This document shows, in pieces, positions 1-11,481 of a DNA stretch of 64,000 bases. The stretch is taken from NCBI RefSeq assembly GCF_019649055.1, contig NW_026570480.1:1-64000 (forward strand), read 5' to 3'. Position numbers and translations under genes: made by a program. The notes beneath the pieces were generated by a model. It did not search any database. It worked only from the letters and a program-made list of their open reading frames with translations, and was not told the origin of the DNA. Position 1 is the stretch's first letter. Every line of letters starts with the position of its first letter. The DNA comes from Paramacrobiotus metropolitanus (taxonomy: Eukaryota > Tardigrada > Eutardigrada > Parachela > Macrobiotidae).

Positions 1-1
1 A

Positions 2-970
2 CCGAGTGTAATTACGACCACAGATTTCACGGAGGAACAGTGGAAGAATGTGTACTGGCCTATCGGCGCGATCCGTCCAGACGAGAAGATCAAGAGCCTA
101 AACGAGCTAATGGGCAACGGAAATAAGTGGATGAAAGCCTTTTTCCAGATCGGCAGTAATTTCACTGCGATAGATGGCATCAGACCGCTGCAAGGCGAAC
201 AACCAATGATGGACTGGAGTGCCGTGCGCAATCAGCTGAAGGAAGCTGGCGGCAGCGTGCACTGGAACGGCGATAAGTTTGTCATTAAACCGATGACACT
301 GCACTGTATCAACATGAGCGCCATCCGCGGGAACGAGAACCTCGGTTCGATCACGGTGTGGAGCAGTCCAAACCATGCTGACCTTTCGTCGGCTATAAAC
401 AAAGATATTGACAACGTTAACCGAGACCAGCTGGGTGACGACCTCCACCGGATGAAGCGCAGCTTGAACCAGACGTCTGAACATTTATCTCAGATAGCTC
501 ACACCGTTTCGACGTTAGTACCTGTGGGCACAATAGTAGCGTATCATCGCGATTACAACGTCCCTGACTGCTGGTTGGAGTGTAACGGCGCGGAGTTCAG
601 TAACGGGGAATACCCGCTTCTGGCGGCTGTATTGCAGCGAACCATCACACCGGATTTGCAAGGGAAATTTCCCATCGGTATCAATTCGAGTGATCCATTA
701 GTACAGCTGACTGGAGTGGCCGGCGGTGAGAAGAGTCATGTCTTGACAGCGGACGAAATGCCGGTGCACAGTCACACCATTCCGGCGTGGTCTCAAGAAG
801 CGCAATATTATGAGGACGGGTCAGCCAATAAACTGGCCCCCTCGTCAGTCGGCGATGACAGCCAATACAGTGGCCAGAAAGATGTCACCAGTCTGTCGGT
901 GGGAGGAGGTCAGGCTCACAATAACTTGCCCCCGTTTTTGACCGTTCGCTATCTGATTCGCGCGTGCTAA
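2..970 (+). CDS. Secreted tail-collar-domain family protein, copy 1 (5' end outside window)
   Basis: The frame is open from the first bases of the window to TAA at 968-970, so this is the 3' part (322 residues) of a longer gene. It aligns along its length with the copies at 2671-5251 and 8748-10608, so about 270 N-terminal residues lie outside. Visible parts are a family core with WPIGAIRPDEKIKSLNE, a short heptad-like stretch, and a C-terminal module resembling the phage tail collar domain: VPVGTIVAYHRD, CWLECNGAEFS, PLLAAVL, TPDLQGKFPIGI, GGEKSHVLTADEMPVHSHT and GGGQAHNNLPPFL. That domain is known from phage short tail fibres and bacterial Mdp-type proteins. The protein ends in RAC, like its paralogues. 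Function is unknown; secretion is inferred from the paralogues' signal peptides. Confidence 0.8.
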   Translation, partial: PSVITTTDFTEEQWKNVYWPIGAIRPDEKIKSLNELMGNGNKWMKAFFQIGSNFTAIDGIRPLQGEQPMMDWSAVRNQLKEAGGSVHWNGDKFVIKPMTLHCINMSAIRGNENLGSITVWSSPNHADLSSAINKDIDNVNRDQLGDDLHRMKRSLNQTSEHLSQIAHTVSTLVPVGTIVAYHRDYNVPDCWLECNGAEFSNGEYPLLAAVLQRTITPDLQGKFPIGINSSDPLVQLTGVAGGEKSHVLTADEMPVHSHTIPAWSQEAQYYEDGSANKLAPSSVGDDSQYSGQKDVTSLSVGGGQAHNNLPPFLTVRYLIRAC

Positions 971-2670
971 ATGAAGGGAATTATTTGTGTACAGATAGAG
1001 CTTGTATTTTTCGTTTAAATTTAATGATTTAGCATATGTGAGATATATGTACTTACTATTACCGGCTCATATAATATTATCATTTTACTGGAAAAATTTA
1101 CGGTACAAGCCAAATTCCCTTAACATTAGTGTGCTACAATTTTAATGTGTAATGTGAATACAATATCGATTCATAATTTTAACGGTTACAACCAGGGATT
1201 ATTGCTTCCAAATTAGGATATAAAGTCGAAAGAGCGTTTCTATGATCTCATGTACATATATCATATATAGATATCTGCATTATAAAATTAATATTCGTAG
1301 ATATGACTATATCAGTATTTTTGATAAGGAATAGCTTTGGTAGTACAAATAGTGCATGCACATGCAAACACGGATACATTTCATGATAGGTACAATTTAA
1401 TCATCATAAAAGGTGCGTAGTAAATCCACAATAGTCCAAAAAACCCGAGGTACAAGCGAAAACACGAAGGATACTCGCGGCCTGGGCAGGAATGTATAAC
1501 ATAACCGGCATCTTCCGAATCTGCACTGCGCACGGCACGCCAGTCCATCATTGGTTGTTCGCCTTGCAGCGGTCTGATGCCATCTGCACTTTTCAATGCA
1601 ATTATCTTTTAATTAGCGTGTCCCACGATATTCAGGGCCGCAGTATCTTTTGCGCAAACTGCATTTATCCTGCTATTTCCAACTGCATATCAAGCGCGAA
1701 TATCTATATTTGAAAGCTACGTTTTAACTAGGGTAGTACAGACTACACAGTACACGCCAGCCGGTCCAGCTAAGAAGTTCCATGCCATACTTTTATATGA
1801 TGTACAGCATTGCTGATTAGGTATAATTTGTACTGAACGCGAAAGTTTGCAACAAAAGTGCTCTCGACGTTTAAAGAGCATGTGTTTACCAAAATCGTTC
1901 AAAATTACAGTGAAAAGAGTAAATTATTTCGGTTTGTACAGATATAAAGAGAGCAAGAGGAAACTAAAACACATTATAACTGTAGTCGGTGACTCGGTAC
2001 TATACTAAAGACAAGAAACACAATCTTGCGCTGTCTGACAATTAAATTTGACGCGCCGCACTAAATCGGTCGCTCTGGATCATGTCGGGGAGATGTCGCG
2101 CGCTCCTGATTAATCTCTCTTATCTACTGTTATAACACTGTAATAGTTAACGGCTTTCTTCTTCGATAGTCTTCCTAGATAGCACCACCTTAGTGTTTGC
2201 GTCGTAAATATGTACACACTACACATCAGCATAGAAACGGCTGATGAACAACAAGAATCACTATCTTTACAGTCAGTCGTCAAGCGAGACGAGGATGCGC
2301 ACGAAATAACTGGATGCTTAGTTATGAGAAGGCAAGATAAATTCGTGACCGACCCTGTAAATCAGAAATCATGATGCTGACGAGAGATTATTAGTGAGCT
2401 CAATCCAATCACCGCGTAGCGGCTAGAAATTCAACATGGCTCCCTAGTCTCTTTTATCAAGAGTCGGTAGCTGCCGGTTTCTAAGCAACTTCGTAGGAGT
2501 ACGTTACAACCAGCAACACAGCAGCAATTTGAAAGGAGCGTTTCGTTTTGCGGTGTGATTTGGATTAGTTTGCACGGTGGTAAATTATTGCAAGTTTGGT
2601 CTACGCTGCGACGGGACAGAATTATCACGGTCAACGTTTCAGTTTTGATCACCGATTTCCGTTAAGTAAA
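971..2670. other. Intergenic, AT-rich
   Basis: Between two collar-family genes in the same orientation. Apart from the inverted gene fragment at 1509-1590 I see no convincing coding exon; the short ORFs are AT-rich and lack splice support. It should contain the promoter of the gene starting at 2671. Confidence 0.6.
1509..1590 (-). pseudogene. Inverted fragment of the collar-family gene
   Basis: Read on the minus strand, about 80 bp encode DGIRPLQGEQPMMDWRAVR, nearly identical at DNA level to positions 173-232 of copy 1. The copy at 2671-5251 differs here at several synonymous sites, so copy 1 is the likely source. Nothing on either side continues the homology. Confidence 0.75.
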
Positions 2671-5251
2671 ATGCTGAGATTCGTATTAGGAGGGTTGCTA
2701 TGCTGGATGATGATGCCCCCACAAGGGGTTGTATGCTTTGACGGTATGCCAATGCTGCAAATGCCATCCATACAGTTCGGTAGGTCTTGAAGACTTGAAT
2801 TAAAACACTGCAGCTGTTGTTGGTAAAAAGGTCAGCTGATATAATCATATACGCGGTTTTGTCAACTTCGGATTAAGTTTGTTATTTTCTGCATTACATA
2901 TGTGCTTCGCATGCAACCTCTTCATTCTGGAATTTGTTTTTCTTTTTATTTGGAATATGAACAGTTTTAAAAATTTTAGAACCTTTCAAAGTATTTCCAA
3001 AGCTAGTATCTCCCAGCGGGGCGAATACTACTTTATTCCAGAATTTCCCCGTTTAGGTGTGTTTAAAATATTCCACACTCGTAACTTCTTAATCATAATC
3101 CCATGCTGCACCCGAAACGCTAATGGTCGCTTGACAGATAACTTTATTATTTCTGCAAAACAGCTGCAAACCGGGTTAGCAATAAGATGTCCGAAACCCG
3201 TCCTGCCGGGTTAGAATGTAATTAACTCATATTTACGATTTTGGATGTTTTTCAATGTTTAATTTTATTCATTTTCATTGGAATTAACCTGAGCAAGCGC
3301 ACGGATGTGTGCGCTGGCTGTTGCGGAGTACAACAAAAAATACGATAATTATAATTCAAATCAGAAATGCGGTATAATCTAGTTACAATTTTCCAGTATT
3401 TTTTTTTCAAATAAATTAAATTAAATGTAGCAGAGTGATTGTTTAGATATGTCTCTGTATGCGAAAGCTTCTGAACTGAATGATTACTTCATCCTGCCCA
3501 ACTCAAAACTGCCTTAATTTTTCGAAATAGTGCCAACTGTGGAAGAAGTCGATTCACTTTCTGCCATTTTGGAACGTCGTTCCGCCTTCCTGAGCATCCC
3601 ATATAAAAACTTCCAAGCCAGAATTTACAGGGAATCTAATGGTTCGCCCAACGTGACCTACTATTACGCCCCAGCCTGCACGTTTATCCCCAACTCCACG
3701 TATATCGTGTACAATAACCATCAGAACTACCTGGTCTTCTCGTTGCAACTCTGGGATGCTGATTATCAAGACTACATTGAGACAGAATTATGGAAGCTAG
3801 GTCTGTTGTCCAGTTCTCTGAATCCTCGCATCATTCCCTTCCACAGTATGCGCTTGGAACTAATCGACAGTACACTGCCGGTAAAGGTCATGAACCAATG
3901 GATTCCCATTTCGCACCAACCGTCGACTGTTCTTGGACGGATTATCTGCTCAACGGAAAATGAGTGTAATATGATTAAGAACGCAGTGGAAAATCCCCGG
4001 GATCAGCTGCTCTTTGGTCTGGAAGCGTCGTTTGCGTTAAAGAAGCCCAATCGCACCAAACGCGAGATCACTCTCACCGCGACAATGTTCGAGGCCTCGG
4101 AGATTTTCCGTTCCATCGAGCACCGGTTTTCTGAGGCGCAAACCATCTGTATGCAGTTACCGGATCTACGTCGGCTTCTGCGGGAAGCCCTGGATCATCT
4201 CCTGGAAAAATCCGTTCCCGATGATGAATTCGTCGGCGAAAGCCAGCTATTCACAGCTGTCAAGAATTTTCTACGAATTATCAAGCCTAATGTGACGTTG
4301 ACGACGGATTTCACGGAGGAGCAGTGGAAGAATGTGTACTGGCCTATTGGCGCGATCCGTCCGGACGAAAAGATCAAGAGCCTGAACGAGCTGCTGGGCA
4401 ACGGGAATAAATGGATGAAAGCCTTTTTCCAGATCGGTAGTAACTTCACCGCGTTAGAAGGCATTAAGCCGCTCCAGGGCGAACAGCCTATGATGGACTG
4501 GAGTGCCGTGCGCAATCAGCTGAAGGAAGCTGGCGGCAGCGTGCACTGGAACGGCGATAAATTCGTCATTAAACCGATGACGTTACATTGTATTAACATA
4601 AGCGCCATCCGCGGAAACAAGAACCTCGGCTCGATCACGGTGTGGAGCAGTCAAAAACGTGCTGACCTTTCGTCGGCTATTAACAAAGATAGCGACAACC
4701 GCGATCAGCTGAGTGTCGAGCTCCACCGGATGAAGCGCAGCCTGAATCAGACATCTGAACAACTGCTTAACATATCTCAAACTTTATCGTCGCTAGTGCC
4801 GGTTGGTACAGTTGTAGCGTATCATCGTGACACCATCGTGCCGGAGTGTTGGCTGGAGTGTAACGGCGCGGAGTTCAGCAACGTAACGTACCCGCTTTTG
4901 GCGACAGTGCTAGGACGAACAACTACACCGAGTTTGCGGGGAAAATTCCTAATGGGCGTTAATCATTACAACGGTCCCGTTGAACGGGTAGTGGGAGTGG
5001 CCGGCGGCGAGAGAAGCCATGTCTTGACGGTGGACGAAATGCCGGTACACAATCACACCATCCCAGCGTGGTCCGTATCCAGTTATAATAATGTAAACGA
5101 GCTAATAAATAAATTGACCCCATCGTCCATCGACAACGGCAATCGCTACTATGGCGAGAAAGAAGTGACCAGCCTTTCCTCGGGAAAAGGTCAATCGCAT
5201 AACAACCTGCCGCCGTATGTGACTGTTCGCTATATGATTCGCGCATGCTAA
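2671..5251 (+). CDS. Secreted tail-collar-domain family protein, copy 2
   Basis: Proposed join of 2671-2743 and 3531-5251 (597 residues), with a phase-1 GT-AG intron of 787 bp. Exon 1 encodes a signal peptide (MLRFVLGGLLCWMM...). The same exon layout and phase occur in copy 3, which supports the join. Exon 2 has, in order: a conserved N-terminal region (PYKNFQARIY, YYYAP, IIPFHSMR, VKVMNQW); a basic RTKR that could be a furin-type site; an acidic helical region (PDDEFVGE); the WPIGAIRPDE core; a short coiled-coil-like segment; and a C-terminal tail-collar-like module with CWLECNGAEFS, GGERSHVLTVDEMPVHNHT and HNNLPPYVTVRY. Many NxS/T sequons fit an extracellular protein. An AATAAA lies near 5516. 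Role unknown. The 3530 acceptor (TTCGAAATAG) has only a weak pyrimidine tract, so the first intron is less certain. Confidence 0.8.
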
Positions 5252-6225
5252 AGGAAGGAAGGAAGTGTTTAATATTATGTTTAATTGTACCTCTGTATGG
5301 GATCGGTTATTAACCGATAATATGATAATAATCCAAACGTCTGCTATCAGTTTCGGATAATGTGCTACGTTATTACCATTTCATGGTAATTTTAATATTA
5401 ATAATGAATTAAATTAATGACGTGCGTTTCTGTAAACCTAATGCAAAATACGTTTTTGATTTGCGGTGTCTTTTGTACTTCGAGCGTGTCTTATGAGCCT
5501 AATGTTAAAAGTTATAATAAATTAATGGGCAATCGTAATAAATCAATACGCATGTGCCAGTTTATTACTTACCACTAACAGAAAACAGATGCGCATAATA
5601 CTCGTATAATTCTTTCTTTACAATACAGTAAGTACTCCTTGTTGACAATATGTACACGACTTTATGCAATATGCACCAAAGTTTTCCGGATACATCCTGT
5701 GTGCGTGACTGCAGTTGTTACGATACAATTTGTGTACAAACACTCGAAATTTTTACGCTAAACTGTTGATATTACACTCATACAGACTACTGAGAAACGT
5801 CCGGTCATTATCATGTGGTGTGCAGCTAGGAGGGAGTGCTTAGGTAAGTATTTTTGGCAAACTTTATTTTTCACCGGAAATGTAAAGAAGAATCCTACAT
5901 GCTAAACTTGGTGCTCATGGAATCTTGGCCAAAACTTCAAGTACTATAAATTTTTTCCGTGAAAAATGTAGCAAACAAGTAGGATTTACCGCTAAATCTG
6001 AAGTGTCTGGGCAGGGCGCGTGTTTCCCCAAGATTATGCATGATAGATGATAGTGCGAAAACATCAATTGCGTGTTTCCAATACAAGTATAAATAACTAG
6101 GATAACCCGCATTTCCAGCATATCGCGGTGTGGTAAAATAAAATTCCAATAACTCTGTTAAAGATTAACTGCGTGAAACCGTTAACTGCTTGTTTTTTTT
6201 TGTAATTTCGATTAGCAGATCCATA
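5252..6225. other. Intergenic, AT-rich
   Basis: 3' flank of collar copy 2 (AATAAA near 5516) and 5' flank of the small gene at 6226. A short ATG ORF at about 5811 runs into GTAAGT but has no partner exon that I can identify. Confidence 0.5.
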
Positions 6226-6593
6226 ATGAAGTTCACCAGTGTGTTTTTTGGATTGTTGGTGATTTTGGCGGCTGGTAAGTCAGGTGGTGGTTATTAGATT
6301 ATGCGGCGTAGTGGCGTGAAATGTTACGAAAATTTATTGACAGCTTTATGGAAAAATAGATTGAATATGAGCTTGAGATTTGTGACCTTTGAAGCCTTAT
6401 ATGTTTTTCTTGCTTAGCGGTCTGGGTTGATTTGACGGCTGCGGATCCTGGGCATCATAGTGGTGGATATAGCGATTATGGAAAGTACCGACGCCGTTAT
6501 GGCCCAAGTGGTTATGGCTATGGTTATGGTAACAACTGGCGCTACAAGCGAGGAGCCGAAGTTTTGGAAGGAATACCCAATAATCTCATTTAA
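6226..6593 (+). CDS. Small secreted Gly/Tyr-rich peptide precursor
   Basis: Proposed join of 6226-6274 and 6418-6593 (74 residues), with a clean GTAAGT...TTGCTTAG intron of 143 bp in phase 1. Residues 1-25 are a signal peptide (MKFTSVFFGLLVILAA...). The mature part is rich in Gly, Tyr and His. RRR at 41-43 and KR at 60-61 bracket a 16-residue segment, YGPSGYGYGYGNNWRY, followed by an acidic tail. That layout fits a processed peptide. Nematode YGGYG-type antimicrobial or neuropeptide-like proteins have a similar composition, but a small cuticle protein is also possible. Poly(A) signals lie near 6775 and 6868. I do not recognise an orthologue. Confidence 0.65.
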
Positions 6594-7305
6594 TACCTTC
6601 ATGGGAAATAGCCTCTGTTCCAAATAAGCCGGAATACTTTTGCGAAATTCATATTTCTTTAAAGTTTTAGAAGTGCTGTACAGTATACTAATACTGTTCT
6701 AGGTATGCATTGTGTATGCATTATTACATAATCGTGAACGCTGTACAGGAGATGTAAATACAGCAGTAAAATGTAATAAAATTTAATGTGATGTTCATTG
6801 ATAGAGGTACCCATGCGCTGGAATCTTTCAGATATTGTCAGAATCTATCATGTACTCGTATACAAGAAATAAATGCCGTTTTTACCCAATACGAGGCACC
6901 TGAAAAGAGCTAAAAATTCAACACGCATTAATGAGTTAGAAAATAATAATATTTTTATGTACACTACAAGATATAGGTTTCTGAATATTGTACTCTTCTT
7001 TTTTTTTATCAAACTCTGTTTATTGATTGATTGGCAGTCTACTGCGGCTCAAGCATCTCATAAAGTTATCTGTACAGTACTGCTTTTAAGGTGTGTTTCT
7101 ACGTTTTTCCCTTATTTTTGTCAAAAGGGAATTCAAAATAAATTTTTGAAAAATATTTTAACGAGTAGCGTAAGACGTTACACTTATTTGAGAACCAACC
7201 ATACTCGTGTTAACATTTTAGAGTCAGAATCAAAACCTGAAAAAGCAATCAAAATCTCTAACATCTCGACGAGATGATCTCGTGAAGTATTTTGACTGCT
7301 AAGTA
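6594..7305. other. Intergenic, AT-rich
   Basis: 3' flank of the small peptide gene, then AT-rich sequence up to the LINE fragment. A 134-codon ORF (6873-7277) has low-complexity AT-driven composition and no recognisable motif. Confidence 0.5.
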
Positions 7306-8135
7306 GTGTACCCGCGATTGCGTCTTACGCTATGCAATAGCTATCGCCTATTAAAGACAACGCTGAACACTTATGCAAGGCTAACCGAATTGCGGGCCAC
7401 AAAGGAGGAAATCGCTCACCTAAAGGCGGTATCTGTCCCCGAATCTGGTGTATGGATTCATGCGTTACCCGCAGCATGTCTCGGAAATTTGCTGGAAAAC
7501 AACACTTTTCGCATAAGCATAGCGCTACGCTTGGGAGCTCCAATCGTCACTCCTCACGTGTGCGTTTGCGGTGGACTAGTGGATGATCTGGGGCGGCACG
7601 GGCTCCGTTGTAAACGGTCAGCCGGCAGATTGCCAAGACATGATGGCCTCAGCGGAGAGTTCACCCGCGGCCTGAAAACCGCAGGTTTCCCAGCCAGAAT
7701 GGAACCAAAAGGTCTCTCTGTGAAAGATCGCAAAAGGCCGGACGTGATCACGCTCGTACCCTGGGAGCGCGGAAAGCCACTGGCTATCGACGTGACTTGC
7801 GTAGACACACTAGCGGCTTCGTATATTGATCGGACCCTGGTGAACGTCGGGGCTGCGGCCGAGCACGCGGAGCGAGGAAAGCTGACAAAACACGGCTGGC
7901 TGCAACCAAGGTACAATTTCATGGCAGCAGCATTTGAAATCTACGGACCCTGGGAAATGGAACTAAAACGCTCGTCCAGAAGATAGGAAACGGAATTGCA
8001 ACTGCTACCGGCCAAAAACGCGCAAAAGAGTGTTTTAGGCAGCGGCTATTTATTCAAATGCAACGGGGAAACGCGATATGCGTGATGGGTACAATCCCCG
8101 AACAGGATAGCATCGAAGAAGTGTTTTTATTATAA
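7306..8135 (+). mobile_element. 5'-truncated non-LTR retrotransposon (LINE) 3' end, degenerate
   Basis: A 226-codon open frame (7306-7986) resembles the region after reverse transcriptase in some invertebrate LINEs. It has CVCGGLVDDLGRHGLRCKR (Cys/His knuckle), RLPRHDGL, EPKGLSVKDRKRPDVITL, PWERGKPLAIDVTCVDTLA and a PRYNFMAAAFEIYGPW block. The expected continuation (QRLFIQMQRGNAICVMGT) is in another frame from about 7970 on, so there is a one-base shift near 7965. No reverse transcriptase or endonuclease lies upstream. This is a dead, 5'-truncated insertion, as is usual for LINEs. Family assignment is from memory of related proteins. Confidence 0.75.
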
Positions 8136-8747
8136 ATTATATTCTGCTTTGGTACTCAGTTTTGTACTAGCACTGTGATACTTATTAAAGGTCTTAACAT
8201 TAAAGACAAACTTTTTAGACAGAAAATAATCGTGGCGCGGGTTAATAATAATAATATGTTTCTGAAACCGCTGCACGAAAAATCAGTCGGTGATAACAGT
8301 TGGCCCCTTTGCGATGCAATATTACGGTATACCTTACTGCCGTCAAAATAAAGAATAATTATTACGCTCACAGTAAGCACCGGTTTTCCACTCATCATAG
8401 TCACGTTTCCTATTGGCTGAAAAACAAAAAATGATGATTTGTAGATTTAGTTTCCCCCGGAGACACTGCAGAAACGCAATAATTTTTCTTCCAAAAATTC
8501 ATTACACCTTGGTGAACAACCTGAAGCGGAAGTGTCAGCCTCCAGCAATTAAACACAAACTGCAGCATTTTATATTAAGGAAGTTTAGTTACAGGAAAGA
8601 AAGGGTTTCAAAAAAATCTGGCCGGTATACGCGAGTACGGACATCTACATCTTGAATTCCATTAATGCAGCGAGAAGCCACCAACCGAAACCTTGGCGGT
8701 GCAGCTAAGACACAAAGAGGAATTCCATCCAGCAAACACCGGACAGC
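8136..8747. other. Intergenic / 5' flank of collar copy 3
   Basis: No convincing coding exon. It follows the LINE 3' end and should include its tail and the promoter of the next gene. Confidence 0.5.
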
Positions 8748-10608
8748 ATGTTTAGAGCTGTGTTAGGATTGCTGTGGTGTCTTCAGATTGCACCGCAGCA
8801 CTGTGGTACGTAAAAGGCAATATGAGGCACTACCGTCCATAAGTTGAAAGTTTCAGTACCTTTGTCATATATAATGCTGCGCCGTTTGGCTATATAGTGG
8901 CCGTAAAATATAAGAGCCATACTTTTTTTTTGCAGCTGCCTCTGTCGACCTGTCTTCCGCCTTCATCAACGTCCCATACAAAAATTTCCAGGTACGAATA
9001 TATAAAGACACCGGTGACTTGGCGGCTAATGGGTCTTACTACTACGCACCCGCTGGCTTGTTTGTACCCAACTCAACATATATCGTCCATAACGAGCTGC
9101 AAAGCTATGTAGCCTTTTCAGTTAAATTATGGGATATTTACTACGGAGAACACATCCAATCACAACTTTCCCAGCAGGGCCGTCAGTTGAGTCCGTCAAA
9201 CGTTCGCATTATCCCATTTCACAGTATGCGCGTGGACGTAATAGAGAACACCCTACCGATAAAAGTCATGAATCAATGGACGCCCATTCCGCATCAACCG
9301 GCTTTCGTACTGGTGCGCATTCTCTGCGCAACCGATCCTGAATGCACCAGCGTTCAAAATGCCGTGGAGAATTCTCAAGATCAGCTTCTGTTCGGCTTAG
9401 AACTGACCTTCGCGCTGAAGAAACCGGTGGATACTAAGCGGAATATTTCGATCAAGGCTGCAGCTCTTCAGTCATCGGATACATTCCGGGCAATCCAGCA
9501 GAAATTCTACCGAATGCCGGTTGTATGTCTGCAGTATACCGATCTGCGGCGGCTGGCGCGGGAAGCCCTCGATACTCTTTTGGAGGAAGCCATACCCGAT
9601 GAAGACTTTGTCAGCGAGAACGAATTGTACAAAGCTACGAACAGCGTAGTCCGGCTTTTAAAGCCCAACGTCAGGTCGACTACCGAATTCACGGAACAGA
9701 GCTGGAAAGGCGTCTTCTGGCCGGTCGGCAGCATCCGTCCTGACGAAATGATAAAAAATCTTAACGAATCTTTAGGTAACGGTAATAACTGGATCAAAGC
9801 GTACTTTCAATCGGGCAATAATTCCACTGCCCTGGAGAGCACTTCGTCGATGGACTGGAGCGGTATTCGTTCGCAGCTAAAAGATTCGAAAGCTTTTATC
9901 CTTTGGAACGGTGATAGATTCATTATCCGCCCGATGACGCTGCATTGTATTAACCTTACCGCGCTAAATTCGGACGGCGCCATAGGGCAAATAAAAGTGT
10001 GGAGTAGTTCAAAAGCCGGGGATCTCTCATCGGCCGTCAATGTGCCATTTTCCGGAAACCGTGAATCAACTGTAATGGATATTGAGCGTTTAAAATCGAC
10101 CGTTGATGACGTAGCGCGGCAGCTATATAATTTATCCACAGCTTTGGAAAATACCACACCTATCGGCAGCATTATAGCGTACCATTGCGACGCTTCCCTA
10201 CCGCCGTGCTGGTTGCTTTGCGATGGGGCGCCTTTCGATAACGGAACGTATCCACTTTTGGCGACTGCGTTGTTTCCGCGTGTTAATACACCGGATCTGC
10301 TAGAACGCTTTCCAATGGGAATCAGTCAGAAGGGTAATTACAGCTATGTGGGGCAAAGGGGCGGTGAGGCAGAGCATGTCCTTACCATTAACGAGATACC
10401 GTCGCACAGCCACGAAATTCGATCATGGCCGGACTCGGGGTACAATTACGTGTATGGGGATAACAAACTGAAGTCTGGCATCATTACGGACAGAGATGTT
10501 GACGGCAGTGGAGGAAAACGAATGAACACCACGACGACGGGAGGCGGTCAGGCACATAACAATTTGCCGCCATTTTTGACGACAAGGTTTATAATACGAG
10601 CTTGCTAG
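8748..10608 (+). CDS. Secreted tail-collar-domain family protein, copy 3
   Basis: Join of 8748-8805 and 8936-10608 (576 residues). The intron is GTACGT...TTTTTTTTGCAG, 130 bp, phase 1. Exon 1 is a signal peptide (MFRAVLGLLWCLQIAPQHC). Exon 2 follows the family order: PYKNFQVRIY, YYYAP, IIPFHSMR, VKVMNQW, an acidic helical region (PDEDFVSE), WPVGSIRPDE, a coiled-coil-like stretch (IERLKSTVDDVARQLYNL), then the tail-collar-like module (PIGSIIAYH, CWLLCDGAPFD, TPDLLERFPMGI, GGEAEHVLTINEIPSHSH, GGGQAHNNLPPFL, ending RAC). It is clearly more diverged than copies 1 and 2 are from each other. Paired cysteines and sequons fit secretion. A trimeric, fibre-like fold is known for phage collar domains, but whether it applies here is inference. 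Confidence 0.88.
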
Positions 10609-11481
10609 TTAAAGATACGGATACTTACCCTAGTGACAATTGCTTAAGGTACCAAATTCTGTTTTTTTTTATATTACAGTGATCGTTTTTCGTGTTTGTA
10701 TGACAGTTACTTGTTGTTTTAGTCAGCGTATTTAATACAGACACAGTCGCCGACGACTTTTAACTAACTTGCTAATTGCTTTTTCTGCTGGTTGTTCGAC
10801 GTTTTATCTGTTCCTTTCCAGCTGCTCTATCAATCGTGCTTTCATAGTTAAAGCGAGTGTCCATAGCCTTTATTTTAAAAAGCAGTTAGTGTCAAATTAT
10901 TTTATCAACGTTTTAATGGCTGCGCATTAATTAATTACAGCTTTGTGCCAGTACCTGTACATGTATTGCATTACAATCTTGCGATCGGCTTCTCGCGAGA
11001 TAAAAGAAACGGAAATGCCGCAAGCTATGAAATTTCTCGCATCTACAGATTCTATACATACGGCTGCTACACATACATACATACAGACTGACTGCATATA
11101 CATACATACAGATAGTACAGACTGCATAGTCGAGTACATACACGTGAAGTGCAGATAGGATGTTTTGAATAGTCCGAAGTCTACGAACCATGATTAAAAG
11201 ACCTGGAAACAGTGCAAGTGTTGTCTTATAAAATTCTCAAGCGCACACCGGTATACGTTCGTACCGCACATGTATACAGGCGCAGTTATCGCTAACGATA
11301 TCGCAGACAAGCGGAATCTTTAACTTGATGCCCGCAGCGGCGGCAAAGTAGCAGCATGTAAACAAACTGCTGCCAACGTGCCTGTCTTATGTCGGTGTAG
11401 CACAAAAAATCTCTTCTGGCAATTCCGGAAGAACGATGCGTTTGTAATTTCACAAATACTGCGTTAGAGCAGGTGTTTACC
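10609..11481. other. Intergenic with ACAT/CATA microsatellite
   Basis: 3' flank of collar copy 3 and 5' flank of calcineurin A. Positions about 11069-11122 hold a short imperfect (CATA)n/(ACAT)n run interrupted by CAGACTG. No coding exon seen. Confidence 0.6.

Noticed and set aside
107-484. Long minus-strand ORF inside collar copy 1
   Set aside because: A shadow of the real gene; its sequence recurs wherever the family is conserved on the plus strand.
6873-7277. 134-codon plus-strand ORF
   Set aside because: AT-driven composition, no motif, no splice partner; it is not the LINE reverse transcriptase I was looking for upstream of 7306.
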